DNA of 64,000 nt from NCBI RefSeq assembly GCF_905220415.1, contig NC_059551.1:754001-818000 (forward strand), written 5' to 3'. Each line of letters starts with the position of its first letter. Within the stretch, counting starts at the first letter, position 1. Made by a program: the position numbers and the translations under genes. The notes beneath the pieces are model-generated. The model did not search any database and was not told the origin of the DNA. It saw only the letters and a program-made list of their open reading frames with translations. Shown here in pieces: positions 12,542 to 23,226 of this stretch. Source of the DNA: Colias croceus (Eukaryota > Arthropoda > Insecta > Lepidoptera > Pieridae).

Positions 12542-15500
12542 TTATGCTAATAAATTATTTACAAGTTTATGCCTATCGGCCCACCCAAATTCTTTGTAAA
12601 ACTCCCTAATACTAGTATGATACAAAGCTTCCCCATTCAACACTGACGACCTAGCCGAAGTTATCTTTACACTAACATAATCCCCTGGTTTCACTTCCCT
12701 ATTTCCATCACTTGAGGGCAAAGAAGTTTGATCGAAAAGCACTTTTAGATAGAATTCATTTCTGCCAATAATTTTTCCAGATTTTGGTACCACTCCCTCA
12801 ACTAAAACTAGGTGGATATTGCCAATCTCTAATTCATTTAATTGTTGACATGTCCGTCTGTACAATTCGATCATTCTATTATGTCTCTCTTTTTTAACCT
12901 CTTCAGGAACGTCGTCTTGGTAGCGACGGTATGCAGCAGTTTTCTGTAAAGTCATTAATACATATAAGAAACAGCATGGGCTCAAATACTGTTCCCTGAA
13001 GCATCCCTTATTAATGAATACAATAAAATTAGGCCAATCGAATGTTAAATCAAATTTCCTTTGATAAATTACAAATAAGCACACGATAGAAACTTCTAGA
13101 TACAATAAAACAAATAGTTATAGTTGAACTAAGAACTCATTTAGTAAAAAAATATACTTTTCAAAATAAAGGTAAGTTTTTACTGTTGAATATTACCAAA
13201 AAAACTATAAACTTACCTCTCTCATACTGTAGGGGAAAAGGAAAGCCACATTGTAATTAACCTCTTTCATTAAAGTGAGGGTCTCTTCAAATTCCTCATC
13301 TGTTTCACCGCAGAAGCCACAAATCATATCTGTAGATAGACCCACTGGAAAAGATAATAAAGTACTTTAACTCTGAATACTGCACTAATAATAATTTGCG
13401 CTATGAAATATTGCAAAGGTTGAAAAAAAATTACATGTGAGAAATTGTTTTATTTTATTTATATTGTTGAAAGAGAAAAAAAAAAAGAGTCTGTGCCGAG
13501 CACACGTGTCAGAAGTGAAACTTCTTTAGCAAGATTCAAAGGCGGACGTTTGACCGCAGTCCCACCTGATGGAAAGCGGTAACGCAGTCTAAGATGGTAA
13601 GTCACGTCTACCTAGAAGGTGCCTATTAACTCGTCTCTTGAAGGAACCCAAGTTGTAATTTGCCAGCAGAGAATTCCACTCCTTGATTCCAATTGACTTG
13701 ATTGACTTTGAAATTTTAATCTCAACGCGCGGAAAGAGGTTTCACTTCAATTATATCACTCACTCACTCAGACTCACTCCCACACCCACACTCACTCACA
13801 CACACTCACACACACTCACCGCTCGGTATAACCCCGCGCGCCCGCTGCACCAGCCGCAGGTACGCGTCGCGCGTGTACCCGCGCCGCATGCGCTGTAGCA
13901 CAGCGCTCGAGCCCGACTGTGCGGGCAGATGCAGTAATTTACATATGTTGGGACGCTCGGCTATCACTTGTAAAACCTGTTAAATTAAAAAATCCTGTGT
14001 ACCAAGCGCACGTGTCAGAAGTAAAACTTCTTAGGTAAGATTTAATGATACCAAAATCGTCGCTTTACTCCATGACGTGACGGTATTGCCATGTCGTGAC
14101 TATGAAATTTTACTCTCAACTCTAAAGAAGATTCACTTCAAAAATAGTAAAAAGAAAAGAAAACACAGGAATAAGAAAATGATTTCTTAAAATAGGATAA
14201 TTATGATAATTCTAGTCATTCATTAAAAAACATACCTCATCCGGAAAGTCCTTAGGGTGAGCGGCTGTGAATCGAATCCTCATTTCGGGATCAATAGCTG
14301 ATACTTTATCAAGCAAATCTGCAAATCTCATGCCACCCTTTTTGCTCTTGTATACCGTTTTAAAACCTGTCCAAATATTTTTTGTTAATTTCGTAAAACC
14401 ATTTTATTCTAGGGATAATGTTAATTACAATGATTAACAAAAAAAAATTAAACTTTTTCTTGCTAATGTCCACACAATACGCTCGCACATCATGCGCATG
14501 CGCAACAAACGCTTTTGTCGATTAATTTATTGATGATTTCAAAACGCAAGCATTCGTCTTGCGTAGAACAATCAAAATCCGACGCGCAAACGCGACGTTG
14601 TCGTTCTGTGAACGCACCACGGCAACGTCGCGTCAGCCGTACGTCATGCGTTCATGTCGCGGCGCGTGCGCGGAATGCAATAAATAGGTCTTACTTGTTA
14701 TTGTTATTACAAAACACATTTAAACTATTAAATTATTTTTTTTAGGTTTATCATTTTACACACTCCACTAAAGTCAGTTTTATAAGTGAGAGTAAAATTG
14801 GGCGACTTCTTAACGGCCGTTTCTAAATACAATATTGTTGGTGTATAAACTATCTTTCAGTTGACAAGTCATTGGTAATACGATTAATAAAATTATAGTT
14901 TATTTCAACTCACCGGGTGCTAAATTCGTCTCAAACTTCTCAGTCCTCTGCGATACGTCCCTATAACTATTCACATTCTGTCCCAACAGCGTCACTTCCT
15001 TCACCCCTTGGTCAGATAGTTGCCGTACTTCCTCCACTATGGAGTCCACTGGACGCGATCTCTCGCGGCCTCTCGTGAACGGCACTATGCAATAGGTGCA
15101 CATGTTGTCACATCCACGCATGATTGAACTAAAATCAATATATGTTGTAATATGTTGTTATTTTTAATTAAGTTTGCTTTGTAGTTTGCTATCCATATTA
15201 ATGTTTCTTTGTAACATAATAGAAAATCGTGTTTTAACGTAGTGTTCAGCGTATTTAAATTTATAAAATGTTGTGTGATTAGTTATTAGTTATTACGGTT
15301 ATTCTATACTTACCAAATATTGTCAATAAATCTATACTAATATAATAAAGCTGAAGAGTTTGTTTGTTTGTTTGAACGCGCTAATCTCAGGAACTACTGG
15401 TACGATTTGAAAAATTATTTCGGTGTTAGATAGCCCATTTATCGAGGAAGGCTATAGGCTATATTATATCATCACAATGAGACCAACAGAAGCGAGCAAT

Positions 15501-16617
15501 GCGTGTGAAACCGCGCGGAACAGCTTGTAAGAAATAATGTACACTAAGTTGATTGAATTCTTTACCTACGAATTGTTTTAAATATCAAAAAAAATATGTA
15601 CATGTACATATATAAAAACAATAATAATTCTTACATAAAAGCAGAAACACTATCCTGGTTCAACCTAACAGGCACCACATCTGCGTAGGTTTCATCCAAA
15701 GACAACAACACATTTACAGCTGTTTGCCCATTGTCTGTGAGAGCTAACAGTCTCGGCAGATCTCTGTAGCTATCTGGTCCAGCAACTGTACAAATAATTT
15801 TTTTTTCAAATAGTTTTTTTTTGGGTATTAAATAATTACAAAACTATTACAGTTATGTGATTTAAACCATATAATTTTACACACTACATCATTATATTTT
15901 TGCATACATTTTTTTATTTTATTCAACAAGAAAAAGCTTGGATGAACCTTTCCTTAAATTATTACATTATATTTTCTTTCCAAATACAGGTTAAATTGTT
16001 AAAACAAAGAAAAAAAATATTATATCCTTGTTTTAATCTATTCCATATTATAGTAAATGATGTAATAATTAAAACTCACCAACATCTACTGCTTTTTCTT
16101 TCTCAATAAGTTTCTCCTTTAACCGTTCAGCCATACAACCCAAAATACCGATCTTAACTGGTTTGTTTCTGTTCTTAGATAAAGCCCTTCGGCGCTTATA
16201 GCCCCGCAAGTGATCTAATCGGTACCAAATCTTCGATTCCGCACCTTCTCTGATAGCGCACGTCATAACGAGAAATATATCTGCTTCTTCTTCTACGTTT
16301 GTCCTTACAAAACCATCTTTCTTTAATATTGACCACACAATTTCCGTATCATTCAAATTCATTTGGCAGCCGAATACATCGAAGAAAACTTTTCGTTTTG
16401 ACGTATCCTGAATACTATCAGGTAAATATGGTATGTGAGGAGGATGTGTTATCACTTCTGTTACTCCAGTTGAAGCTGTTATAAAGTCCTTTAAACTTGG
16501 TCCATCCTTGAGTTTGTTTTTCACCGGCGCACTAATCTGATCAGATTTACATCGACATCGTAAAGCTGAATTGCTTAATAACTTGAATAACCGCTTGCCA
16601 CGAGGTATCAATAACAT
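12542..16617 (-). CDS. CDK5RAP1: CDK5RAP1-type tRNA methylthiotransferase
   Basis: Seven exons on the minus strand close in frame to 573 residues: 16080-16617, 15635-15785, 14914-15128, 14236-14366, 13820-13976, 13217-13344 and 12542-12943. The first exon carries the N-terminal UPF0004 cysteines (FGCQMN, VMTCAIRE, GILGCMAERLKE). The third carries the radical-SAM cluster motif CDNMCTYC followed by IVPFTRGRERSRP. Then come LPAQSGSS and a C-terminal TRAM-like segment (KPGDYVSVKITSA). This is the MiaB/CDK5RAP1 family, which adds a 2-methylthio group to i6A37 of tRNAs, in animals mainly in mitochondria; the basic N-terminus suits import. Length matches the human protein (about 590). Introns carry several mobile elements. 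It is divergent from PCNP, with 564 bases between start codons. Confidence 0.93.
13491..13753. mobile_element. Family C MITE with a nested repeat fragment
   Basis: Starts with GTGCCGAGCACACGTGTCAGAAGTGAAACTTCTTT-type termini (shown here split: GTGCCGAGCACACG, then AGAAGTGAAACTTC) and ends with GAGGTTTCACTTC. The centre (about 13542-13685) does not match the other family C copies; it has the GACCGCAGTCCCACCTGATG block of a common moth repeat, so a second element seems to have inserted or been captured. Located in an intron of CDK5RAP1. Confidence 0.55.
13756..13820. repeat. Simple repeat (ACTC/CACA-rich)
   Basis: A run of CACTCA and CACACT units that reaches the 5' splice site of CDK5RAP1 exon 5 (minus strand; the donor GTGAGT is part of the run). 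Length variation here could touch splice-site context. Confidence 0.75.
13998..14145. mobile_element. Small TIR element (MITE), family C
   Basis: In the next CDK5RAP1 intron. Carries CACGTGTCAGAAGTAAAACTTC at one end (split: CACGTGTCAG, AAGTAAAACTTC) and AAGAAGATTCACTTC at the other, with the shared CCATGACGTGACGGTA centre. Confidence 0.65.
15145..15341. repeat. Inverted duplicate block, copy 1 (matches 47341-47537)
   Basis: About 197 bases of CDK5RAP1 intron beginning 17 bases from the exon 3 splice acceptor. It is identical, base for base by eye, to the reverse complement of 47341-47537. It ends at the start of the Helitron-like element, which itself differs clearly between the two sites. 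Confidence 0.85.
15331..15527 (+). mobile_element. Helitron-like non-autonomous element
   Basis: Same family as 4186-4387: TCTATACTAATATAATAAAG start, GTTTGTTTGTTTGAACGCGC block, ACCGCGCGGAACAG tail; the terminal CTAG is mutated to CTTG. Located in a CDK5RAP1 intron. Confidence 0.65.
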
Positions 16618-17181
16618 TTTATAAGATTAACGCAAATAGGCTCTCTTTTGAAATAAGCAAAATGTTGTATAATAAAATAACACACAAAATCAAAATAACC
16701 TCACATGTTATCAGCTGTGTATGACAAATGACAATCCGCAGATGTCAAATATGATGTGACAAATGACATAAATCATTATGACGTGAGCTTGGAATCGTTC
16801 GTACCTATTCAATTTTAAAATAATGTAATATTATAATAATATTTCGAGTGTAAATAAAGAAAGCCATATTTATATTCCATTATAACCCGACTTATGAAAA
16901 TATATATGGTATTACAATATGGTTCTTTGTTTAGAAAGTATTCGAATAAAATTCATTCATTTTAGAACGAATCATTTTTTTGACATTTCAATGACATTGC
17001 CTGTTGACGTTACCACTCAAAAGAAATATGGCGAACTAAAAAAAAGCCAAGCTGAAAACTTGATTTTACGAGCTCGTTTATTACTTATATTTCACAAGTA
17101 CCCATTCATAATTCCCTTCCTTAATAGATGAAAATAGTTTATCAAATATTTTTTAATGATTGATCATTATAAGGCACAAAC
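16618..17181. promoter_or_regulatory. Shared divergent promoter region (CDK5RAP1 / PCNP)
   Basis: The two start codons are 564 bases apart and face away from each other, so both promoters must lie here or be bidirectional. I see no clear TATA box. An open frame at 16919-17131 has no family features and is left out. Confidence 0.5.
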
Positions 17182-18302
17182 ATGAGTGAGCGTTACCGAG
17201 ATTATAAAGGTATTCGATAGTTAAGGGTAAACTTTACTTTGTCTCTAAACTTAGAGAAAATGATGGCTAGAGCAGCCAATTGTTCCATTTTGTACGGATA
17301 TGCACTTTATTTATCTTTGCCAGTGTTTTTACATTGGCAGGGTCATCTCGATCGTCGCGTGATGATTCTAGGAGGTATGCTGAGAGCTATGGACGAAAGA
17401 CGCGGTCCAGGTCGAGGTCTCCGACGCGAAGGCATTCACGGAGCCCATATAGGAAGTCGCCAGATATTAGAAGTCGAGACAGAGAAACATATTATGAAGG
17501 TTGGATTGCTTTATTTTTTTCCTTTCAAGTATTTACCTACGACGCGTAATTAGTTCACATGCGTGAACTTGGAAACAGTTAAAATTAAAACAAGATTATT
17601 ATGTATGGAGATTAACTAATTCAACCTTCAAATGTTTTTCCATTGTTACAATATTATGTAATTTAATAATATCAAACTATTTTAGAAAAACAAAAGCACT
17701 CACCTGAATCATGGGATTCTGATGAAGAAGTCCCAGCGCCGCCGCCTCCACCACGCATTAGCAAAATATCTATTGGATTCACAAAGCCCAAGGCACCAAT
17801 TAAGATGTCGCTAGGTGGGTCGTCAAAACCTGTACCAATGGTTGTGCCTAAGCCGACAGTAGCATCAGTTTTCAACACTGATGATGATGATGAGCCTGAA
17901 GAAATGCCAGCTGAAGCTCGAATGAGAATGAGAAATATTGGCAGGTATGTTACCAAGCTAGAGAAGCTTGCCTATAGCCTATAGCTCATGGTGTCTGATA
18001 CAAACTTAGTCAATTTTTGTTTCATTTCGTACAGAACTACTTAATAGTCAAGTCTTCTAAAAGAATAGTATGTAGTGATAATCTAAAGCTGTACATTATT
18101 TTTATATGAGTGTCTTTAATTTGTATGTCTTTACAGGGAGACGCCAACATCCGCAGGACCAAATTCCTTCGGTAAAACAAAACAAGGCTTCTGTGATGCA
18201 AAAAAGGTGTTTGAGAAAAACCTCAAACAAGCCCTTGAAACGGCTGAAAAGCCAGACTTCACAAAGTTACCCAAAACTATATATAAACTACAAGGGCCAT
18301 AA
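17182..18302 (+). CDS. PCNP: PEST proteolytic signal-containing nuclear protein
   Basis: Four exons join in frame to 203 residues: 17182-17209, 17341-17499, 17686-17944 and 18137-18302. The second half is diagnostic: PEEMPAEARMRMRNIGR, then ETPTSAGPNSFGK, followed by GFCDAKKVFEKNLK, matching animal PCNP almost motif for motif. An acidic DDDDEPEE stretch precedes it. PCNP is a small nuclear protein, a substrate of the UHRF2/NIRF ubiquitin ligase, with an unclear role in proliferation. The odd part is the N-terminal third, which is Arg/Ser-rich (RSRSRSPTRR, HSRSPYRKSP) and resembles an RS domain of splicing factors; I do not recall this in vertebrate PCNP. The start at 17182 gives MSERYRDYK and the first intron splits a Gly codon. 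A 3' UTR of several hundred bases follows. Confidence 0.92.
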
Positions 18303-19250
18303 ACAATTTGAATTTATTAGTGTAGGCTTGTTTATTATTTAGGCATGCTAAGTTTGCTGCATGAAGATTGTAGTAATCTATTTTTATATTTCAATAAATT
18401 TTTTGACAAGTAGAGATCTAATACAATAAGATCAAGCAATGTATTATAACCCTTTTACTTCCATGTAGTAGTAATTGAATATTATTTGTAATAAAATGCC
18501 ATTCTATATTATAATTATGTCCATTTTACAAGCATGTTTTATTCAATAGAAATCAAAGTAGGTACCAATTTTATTACATGATGCAATCTGCCAGTTTATA
18601 TTGTTTGTCTTCTAAAATTATTTTCTGTCCCTAGACAGATTTAATTATGTTTTATAACTAATCAGGAAATTTTTAATCTTCAATTAACATGCAGTTAAAT
18701 TTTTTTACAAAAATATTCAAAAATAGATTTTTGCAATACCTGGTTCTGTTCAAGACAAGACAAATGGAATACCTATCAATAAATTTAAAAAAGATAAATA
18801 GCTCTCGAGAAATTGATATTTTTATAGTAACCACTCAGAAAATTGTTGCAATACCTAGATGTTTTTGCAAAATAGAGAAGACAGAGTGAAAATGTGTTAA
18901 CTAATTCAAATTCAAATTTGATTTGTGATTCACAGGTTATAAGGGTTATGAACCTTATGTAAAAATGAAAATAATAAAATGAATATCAAAATGCTCTCAT
19001 GTTTTACTAAATGGTACTCCATTGTTTTGTATAATTCTGTACATTGAAATTAAAAAATTTTAGCTGAATTAATTTTTATTTTATTGTAAGACCTACGACC
19101 CTTATTTTAGTAGATTGTATAATTTCTTAACATAATTTTCTTATCAATTCAGACATTGGGAATTAAAGTTTACTCTCTAAAAAATATTTTTTTAATTGCA
19201 GCAGTAAAATGTTTACTATTTAAATGGAGTAAAAGACTTCTATATCTCTA

Positions 19251-19400
19251 ACTAGCTTACCGCCCGCTTTGTCTCAAACCTAATAAATTATACACAACCT
19301 TCCTATTGAATCACTCGTATGTATAAAAAAACCGCATCAAAATCCGTTCCATAGTTTACAGAAAAAGCGTCTGTTTTATACTACCTATGTAGTGATTTGA
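19251..19400 (-). mobile_element. Degenerate Helitron-like tail
   Basis: Carries CTAGCTTACCGCCCGCTTTG and the inner CCTAATAAATTATA and GAATCACTC blocks shared with 7290-7470 and 42373-42510. Confidence 0.55.
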
Positions 19401-19496
19401 ATTTGTCACCATCTTACAAATTTTTAATGAGCATCTCGTACTTACAAAGTTCTGTAGAATAGGGGTAAAAATAACAAGTCAATGGATTTTTACAAA

Positions 19497-19502
19497 TTTA
19501 TT
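19497..19502 (-). terminator. Poly(A) signal of RpS26
   Basis: AATAAA on the minus strand starting 4 bases past the TAA stop (19506-19508); implies a very short 3' UTR. Confidence 0.6.
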
Positions 19503-19505
19503 AAA

Positions 19506-20604
19506 TTACTTCCTCTGTACATTTTGCGGACGCTGCATGTCTCTGGGGAAGTTGCTCTTGGGTGGAGTACGGATACGCCTGTCCTTCTTGGACCTGTTGC
19601 GCACTACTTTACTGTGGATTGCGCACGACACGCAGTAGTGCAACTTTGCATATAACTTGGGCAGCTGGAATGCTGTAACAAAATGGTTTTATGTTAAATT
19701 GTTTGTATTTTTCAAAAGTTGTTATGGAGAAAATAACTTAAGAATATTCTTTTCACAAACTAATACCTAGTGATTCAAATTTTTATATAACAATTCATCA
19801 AACGATAAAAATGAGGTTGTAATGTAGTCACTCTCATAGGGTAAGGGAAAATGGGACTAATAACTTGGTTCACATTATCTGAACATTGTTTATTCTAAAA
19901 AGGTTCAAGATAAGATGTTGAAAATTGTGTATGCTTTTACAACCTCTAATGTAGATTATAATTCTTAAAATTAAAATTATAAATAACCGAATACAAAAAG
20001 AAATAAAAGGCAGGCATTCCAAAAAACTATCAATTACATTCAATAGGTAAATTCAATAAATAAATAATATTTTCACATACAATTTCCAAAATCAATTTCA
20101 GGCAATGGATCGCCATAACGTTACGATTCGTAGCTGCGATAGTCAAGATATTCAGAATTTTTGTCAAAAATTTACTTAATAAAATATTTAATGCTTATCA
20201 GACGTTCTAAAACTGAATAACATAAAGCACTTACAGGTGTAAACGGAGGCTTCGTTAATATCTCTCACAGCGGCAGCTTCAACGATATTCCTGATCACAA
20301 ACTTTTTGATAGCCTTGTCCTTTGGCACGCAACGAGCGCAGTTGGTGCATCTTACGGCCTTAACGTGTCCACGGCCGTGCTTGGCTCGTCCTCCGTTACG
20401 GCGTTTGCGTGTCTGAAACCAAAAATTACACCTTCACACCACATGCCTGACATGACAACCACCACGCGTGCATTCCAACTACAATCATTTACGATAAATT
20501 ACAATTAAATAATAGCTCTCTTTCAAAACTGTGGCAATTTAAATGCATTTTAACAATTATTAACTTTTATCAACCACTTTTAACTTAAAAATTTTACGCA
20601 CCAT
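19506..20604 (-). CDS. RpS26: 40S ribosomal protein S26 (eS26)
   Basis: Three exons on the minus strand give 115 residues: 20602-20604 (the start codon alone), 20235-20412 and 19506-19672. The protein has TRKRRNGGRAKHGRGH, two CxxC pairs (CTNCARC and CVSC) that bind zinc, and IHSKVVRNRSKKDRR, all characteristic of eS26 of the small ribosomal subunit near the mRNA exit channel. Length equals the family norm. The first coding exon ends exactly after ATG (ATG then GTGCGT donor), a usual layout for ribosomal protein genes. A pyrimidine-rich CTTTCTTTTCC stretch about 30-40 bases upstream is a candidate TOP start. AATAAA at 19497-19502 lies only 3 bases after the stop codon. Confidence 0.96.
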
Positions 20605-20905
20605 TTTTATAACCTCTACAGTAAACGAAGAAGCACGGAAAAGAAAGACTCGAATCGCATAGACAACGAAAATTGTATGTAGAGGTGTATCCGAAAAGAT
20701 GTTAATGTCAACCATAGATTAAATAATGTGTTGAAAAATATTTGATAAATTATAATTTATTTTAGAGAGAATAATTTAATAAAATAATTAATGCAATAAT
20801 CTAAGGCAATAATACATCCTTAACATTTTAAATATGAATATATTGAAAATGATTCAACCTTTCAACATTGCTTGTATAATTTGGAGAAAAACATGTAGAA
20901 TAATA

Positions 20906-22555
20906 CAGGGTGTCCCAGAAGTCGACGTCAAGCTGAAATTTTCTGAAAGGTAATGCCACACCAGTTATCAGAAAAATTGAAAAAAAAAAATTAAGGCATG
21001 TATTTTTGAAGTTATGGATTTTTTTATTTTATTCCAGAAAATGTATACCATGTGACAGTTTTTTCATTCCTGTTGCTACAAATATTTACTTTTGGCCAAT
21101 TTTTTTTCTCTTACGTCATTCCGAATAGTGCTTTATGTAACCTGTGATCCTAAACCCTGTGCCGATCACTCCAACTTGTAGGAAAATGTCATTTTATACC
21201 GTACCAAGATTTCAAAATTAATTTTTCGCACTACTTCAACTGATCGTCCTGAAAAAAAAATGTACTACTCCAGTTTGGCAAGTAGCTTTAAAAGTTAGCG
21301 CATTTAATAAGGATTCTTACCAGGTATAACACTTATTCCATTATATCTTAGATCGGCCATAAAAAATATTTTTGTTAAACAAAGTCTGGTTTTAACAATT
21401 TCTTTGAAATTACAAAAAACGATTCTAGTGTACCTAAAGCGTTCCTAATGACTACAGCATGGTTTAAATAAGATGGAGAGAGACATTCCATAAAGTGTGA
21501 GTGAGACAGATAGTGACGCTTATGTAAATAAGTGAACTAGAGTAAAATAAAGACAGTTTCTTTTTTATGATTAAATTTATTCCTTTTTTTAAAAAAATAT
21601 GTTCAAATTTCCGTTCTTCAGTTGCAATACAAGCTCGACATCGCTTTAAAAAAGATCGTGAAATCAGGCGGCCAAATCTTCCATTATTTACAAATTCTAC
21701 TGCTTCCGCTATTCTCTGTCTAAGCTCTTCTACAGTTTCAATTGACTTGGAATAGACTTTTTCCTTTACTGCTCCCCAGGAAAAAAATCTAGAAGATTTA
21801 AATCGGGTTAAATCGGGCCTGCCACGAGATTGTACCAGCCCACCCTATCCGTCTGTCTGGATATTCCTCATTAAGGTGTTCTCGAACTAAGTGGCTGTAA
21901 TGCTTATCTGTCTCGTTCACTTATTTGCGTCCGTATGTCATAAGTGTCACTATCTGTCTCACTCACACTTTATGGAATGTCTCTCTCCATCTTATTTAAA
22001 CCATGCTGTGGTTATTAGGAACGCTTTTGGTACACTAGAATCGTTTTTTGTAATTTCAAAGAAATTGTTAAAAACAGACTTTGTTTAACAAAAATATTTT
22101 TTATGGCTGATCTAAGATATAATGGAATAAGTGTTATACCTTGTTAGAATCCTTATTAAATGCGCTAACTTTTAAAGCTACTTGCCAAACTGGAGTAGTA
22201 CTTTTTTTTTCAGGACGATCAGTTGAAGTAGTGCGAAAAATTAATTTTGAAATCTTGGTACGGTATAAAATGACATTTTCCTACAAGTTGGAGTGATCGG
22301 CACAGGGTTTAGGATCACAGGTTACATATAGCACTATTCGAGATGACGTAAGAGAAAAAAAATTGGCAAAAAGTAAATATTTGTAGCAACAGGAATGAAA
22401 AAACTGTCACATGGTATACATTTTCTGGAATAAAATAAAAAAATCCATAACTTCAAAAATACATGACTTAAATTTTTTTTTCAATTTTTCTGATAACTGG
22501 TGTGGCATTACCTTTCAGAAAATTTCAGCTTGACGTCGACTTCTGGGACACCCTG
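20906..22555. mobile_element. Fold-back Tc1/mariner-like element with ~640-bp inverted arms
   Basis: The element starts CAGGGTGTCCCAGAAG and ends CTTCTGGGACACCCTG, each flanked by TA, as expected of the IS630-Tc1-mariner superfamily. The inverted arms are very long (about 20906-21545 and 21905-22555) with few differences, leaving about 360 bases in the middle. The middle encodes, on the minus strand, a remnant of a transposase C-terminus (see next entry). It lies between RpS26 and ZFAND4. Confidence 0.82.
21600..21890 (-). pseudogene. Transposase C-terminal remnant inside the fold-back element
   Basis: On the minus strand, from about 21840 down to 21600, the frame reads PDLNLLDFFSWGAVKEKVYS followed by VEELRQRIAEAVE. 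The PDLNPLDFFLWG-type motif is the end of DDE transposases and holds the third catalytic acidic residue. The upstream part is frameshifted, and the catalytic domain is missing, so it is a relic and the element is non-autonomous. Confidence 0.65.
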
Positions 22556-23226
22556 TATAATTTACTTATATATAATTTCGATTTTTTTAAGTATTTTAAC
22601 TGTTATAAGTAGATTCAAAAGTTAGGTACTTCACTTCTTAAAATGCAAATATAGTGCATACATTTCATATCATGCAGTCAGTATTGAAAAATGTTTATAA
22701 ATTGAAAACTTTTTAAATGTGCATTAATTTTTCTTTGCTTTGCTTGTATAACTTCTTCAAAACTGAGAGAAACAGAAATACTGCTTAACGTTTACCCCTT
22801 ATGTCTGATATTCAATAATACATTAAAAATCTATTAAATTGATATGAAAAATAAGTTTGTTAAAATCACAGGTTTATATTTTCCCACTCAGGTTCATAGA
22901 CAATCTTGGACGTGGAATTTGTTTTTCTACATCAATCAAATTTTTATATTCTGTGGCTGGTAAAAATATTTCCTTCATTCAATCGTTGTGTGTAATATTA
23001 TTTTTGTTGCTAAATAGTCTCAGTTTCTTTAAATTTTTATTTGTTCTGCTTACTTTTCTTCTTCCAAACATTCAATTAAACATATAACGAAATAATTCAA
23101 GATTTGAAAACGATTAAGTTTTATTCGTCATCAAGTGTGTAACCATTTTATCACAATCAAAGTGCTATAAAAATTCTTTGAAGTGCAATGTGGCGTAGGT
23201 AGTTAATTGTTTGTACCGCGTGTGAA
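22556..23226. other. Upstream region of ZFAND4
   Basis: AT-rich DNA between the fold-back element and the first coding exon of ZFAND4; must hold its 5' UTR and promoter. No clear core element or coding exon seen. Confidence 0.5.

Larger units (their letters stand above)
18303..19505. other. 3' UTR of PCNP and spacer to convergent RpS26
   Basis: AT-rich, with AATAAA-type signals near 18393 and 18973. A Helitron-like tail on the minus strand occupies about 19251-19400 (CTAGCTTACCGCCCGC start). No coding exon seen. Confidence 0.6.
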
